This document shows, piece by piece, positions 63,248-64,000 of a stretch of 64,000 nucleotides of DNA. Made by a program: the position numbers and the translations under genes. The DNA comes from Pseudomonadales bacterium (lineage in GTDB: Bacteria; Pseudomonadota; Gammaproteobacteria; Pseudomonadales; Azotimanducaceae). Position 1 is the first letter of the stretch, and each line of letters opens with the position of its first letter. Below the pieces are notes generated by a model. It was not told the origin of the DNA. It was given only the letters and a program-made list of their open reading frames with translations, and ran no database searches. The stretch is from NCBI GenBank assembly GCA_012103505.1, contig WLWP01000001.1:3162001-3226000 (forward strand), given 5' to 3'.

Positions 63248-64000
63248 TTATTTCCTTAGCGCATCAACGATAGCAAGTCGTTGCGCGCTGACCGCGGGAA
63301 TGATCCCTATCACCGTGCCGATGAGAACACTCAACACCAAGGCTTCCAACGCAGTTGTTAGATTGACTTCAAAACTGCCGAAGATACCTTCAAGCGCTGT
63401 CACCAAGCCCGGGCCGATTAAGAAAGCCAGAGCAACGCCAAGCACTCCGCCTACGAGGCAAAGCAGTATCGCTTCACCCAACACCATCAAAGACACAGTA
63501 CCGTCTTGAAACCCCAGTGTTTTGAGCACAGCGAGCTCAGGGATACGTTCTCGCAACGCCTGCGTCATCGTATTGCCCGTGAGCAAAACGATGGTGAAGA
63601 AGACCGCTGACATGATCATTGTGGTGATAAAGCCCATATCTCCAAGTTGGCGCGCAAACTGGCGGTTGTATTCCTCTTCTGACGCGGTTTTGGTCGGATC
63701 AGCTGAATTCTCGAACAGCGCGTCAATCTCTTGCGCGATAGCGTCAGCTCGTTCAGCCGAACTTGGTCGGATTATCCAATTGCCTACGGCATCTCCGCCA
63801 AAGGACGCTGCTTCTTTGAAGTACTCGTAGTGGAAAAGGAACAAGGGAAAGCTTGAGGACTCACCCTTCTCAGTAAACTGTCCAACAATCTCAAATTCCC
63901 AGAGTCTCGATCCATCTGTCTTCGCATAGATCGTGCCCTGAATCGGTATCACATCACCGATTTCCCACCCATAGTCCTGCATCAAGCCTACATCGACGAC
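63248..64000 (-). CDS. FtsX-type ABC transporter permease, N-terminal part outside the window
   Basis: The frame is open to base 64000, so the N-terminus is missing; about 250 residues are visible. The end of the periplasmic domain (EFEIVGQFTEKGES) is followed by three membrane helices with RIPELAVLKTLGFQDGTVSLMVLGEA, the FtsX core, and VSAQRLAIVDALRK at the end. It is the partner of the permease at 62082-63245. The first start codons in the visible frame, near 63985, are internal. Confidence 0.88.
   Translation of the reverse strand, partial: VVDVGLMQDYGWEIGDVIPIQGTIYAKTDGSRLWEFEIVGQFTEKGESSSFPLFLFHYEYFKEAASFGGDAVGNWIIRPSSAERADAIAQEIDALFENSADPTKTASEEEYNRQFARQLGDMGFITTMIMSAVFFTIVLLTGNTMTQALRERIPELAVLKTLGFQDGTVSLMVLGEAILLCLVGGVLGVALAFLIGPGLVTALEGIFGSFEVNLTTALEALVLSVLIGTVIGIIPAVSAQRLAIVDALRK

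Noticed and set aside
1..64000. CRISPR array, tRNA, rRNA, insertion sequence, prophage or toxin-antitoxin locus
   Set aside because: No spaced direct repeats, structural RNA landmarks, transposase, integrase or toxin-like pairs were recognised on either strand.

Overview
The window looks like chromosome from an aerobic, probably marine, heterotrophic gammaproteobacterium. The pointers are a Pseudomonas-type isocitrate lyase, a PA0069-family radical SAM gene behind a CTGT-N8-ACAG SOS box, DUF3300 and DUF4156 envelope proteins, a rhizobial/pseudomonad-type glycerol ABC transporter, and many single-copy catabolic and detoxification genes (phytanoyl-CoA-dioxygenase-like enzymes, acyl-CoA dehydrogenase, MDR reductases, GSTs). 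I see no rRNA, tRNA, CRISPR array, insertion sequence, phage gene or plasmid function. Coding density is very high. Many convergent pairs overlap at their stop codons, and five overlap by exactly 4 nt (CTAA or CTAG).

Layout. 1-5.2 kb: a 5'-truncated unknown gene, a membrane-anchored transglutaminase-like protein, a minus-strand run (FMN-binding PPOX protein, acyl-CoA thioesterase II, beta-propeller-like protein), then a fumarylacetoacetase/hydratase-like enzyme. 5.2-11 kb: a complete six-gene glycerol-type ABC importer (glpSTPQ, DUF2160 protein, glpV) whose two ATPases are complementarily degenerate. 11-17 kb: a degenerate-site alkylsulfatase-like protein, isocitrate lyase (glyoxylate shunt) and a soluble PAS hybrid kinase. 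17-23.5 kb: an amber-interrupted TIGR03084 gene, an MDR reductase, a tail-anchored small protein, acyl-CoA dehydrogenase, a lipoprotein, an Smr protein, a PhyH-like oxygenase and a zinc alcohol dehydrogenase. 23.5-30 kb: two large divergent hybrid histidine kinases with no separate output regulator nearby. 30-37.8 kb: an amino-acid permease, an SSS symporter, the LexA-boxed radical SAM gene, ABM monooxygenase plus GST, a small membrane protein, and a GNAT/AAA/esterase group.

37.8-41.7 kb is a self-contained three-gene unit: a VOC metalloenzyme-like protein, a CbbQ/NorQ-type MoxR ATPase and a CbbO/NorD-type VWA protein. It has a candidate promoter in front and a good terminator behind, and no Rubisco or nitric-oxide-reductase genes in the window. 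I consider it the best candidate for an undescribed system, with the VOC protein as a plausible client of the ATPase/VWA activase pair.

41.7-55.6 kb: Bax-inhibitor-1 protein, a dimethylglycine/sarcosine-dehydrogenase-like flavoenzyme, a rhomboid protease, a hydrolase and a frameshifted aminoglycoside-phosphotransferase-fold gene, a DUF3300 protein with a 24-bp tandem repeat, another SSS symporter, an MDR reductase, a frameshifted methyltransferase with a GST, and a lipoprotein carboxylesterase. 55.6-64 kb: a tight operon of homocysteine S-methyltransferase-like, nucleoside-hydrolase-like, sulfatase and PhyH-like genes (a candidate catabolic cassette for a sulfated ribosylated compound), a Tat-exported PhoD-like phosphatase, a VanZ-like protein and two FtsX-type ABC permeases, the second running off the window edge.

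Three genes (17.2-18.1, 46.7-47.7 and 52.2-53.0 kb) are each broken by one lesion while otherwise well conserved. They are either very recent pseudogenes or sequence errors. All assignments come from reading motifs by eye; no database search was run.
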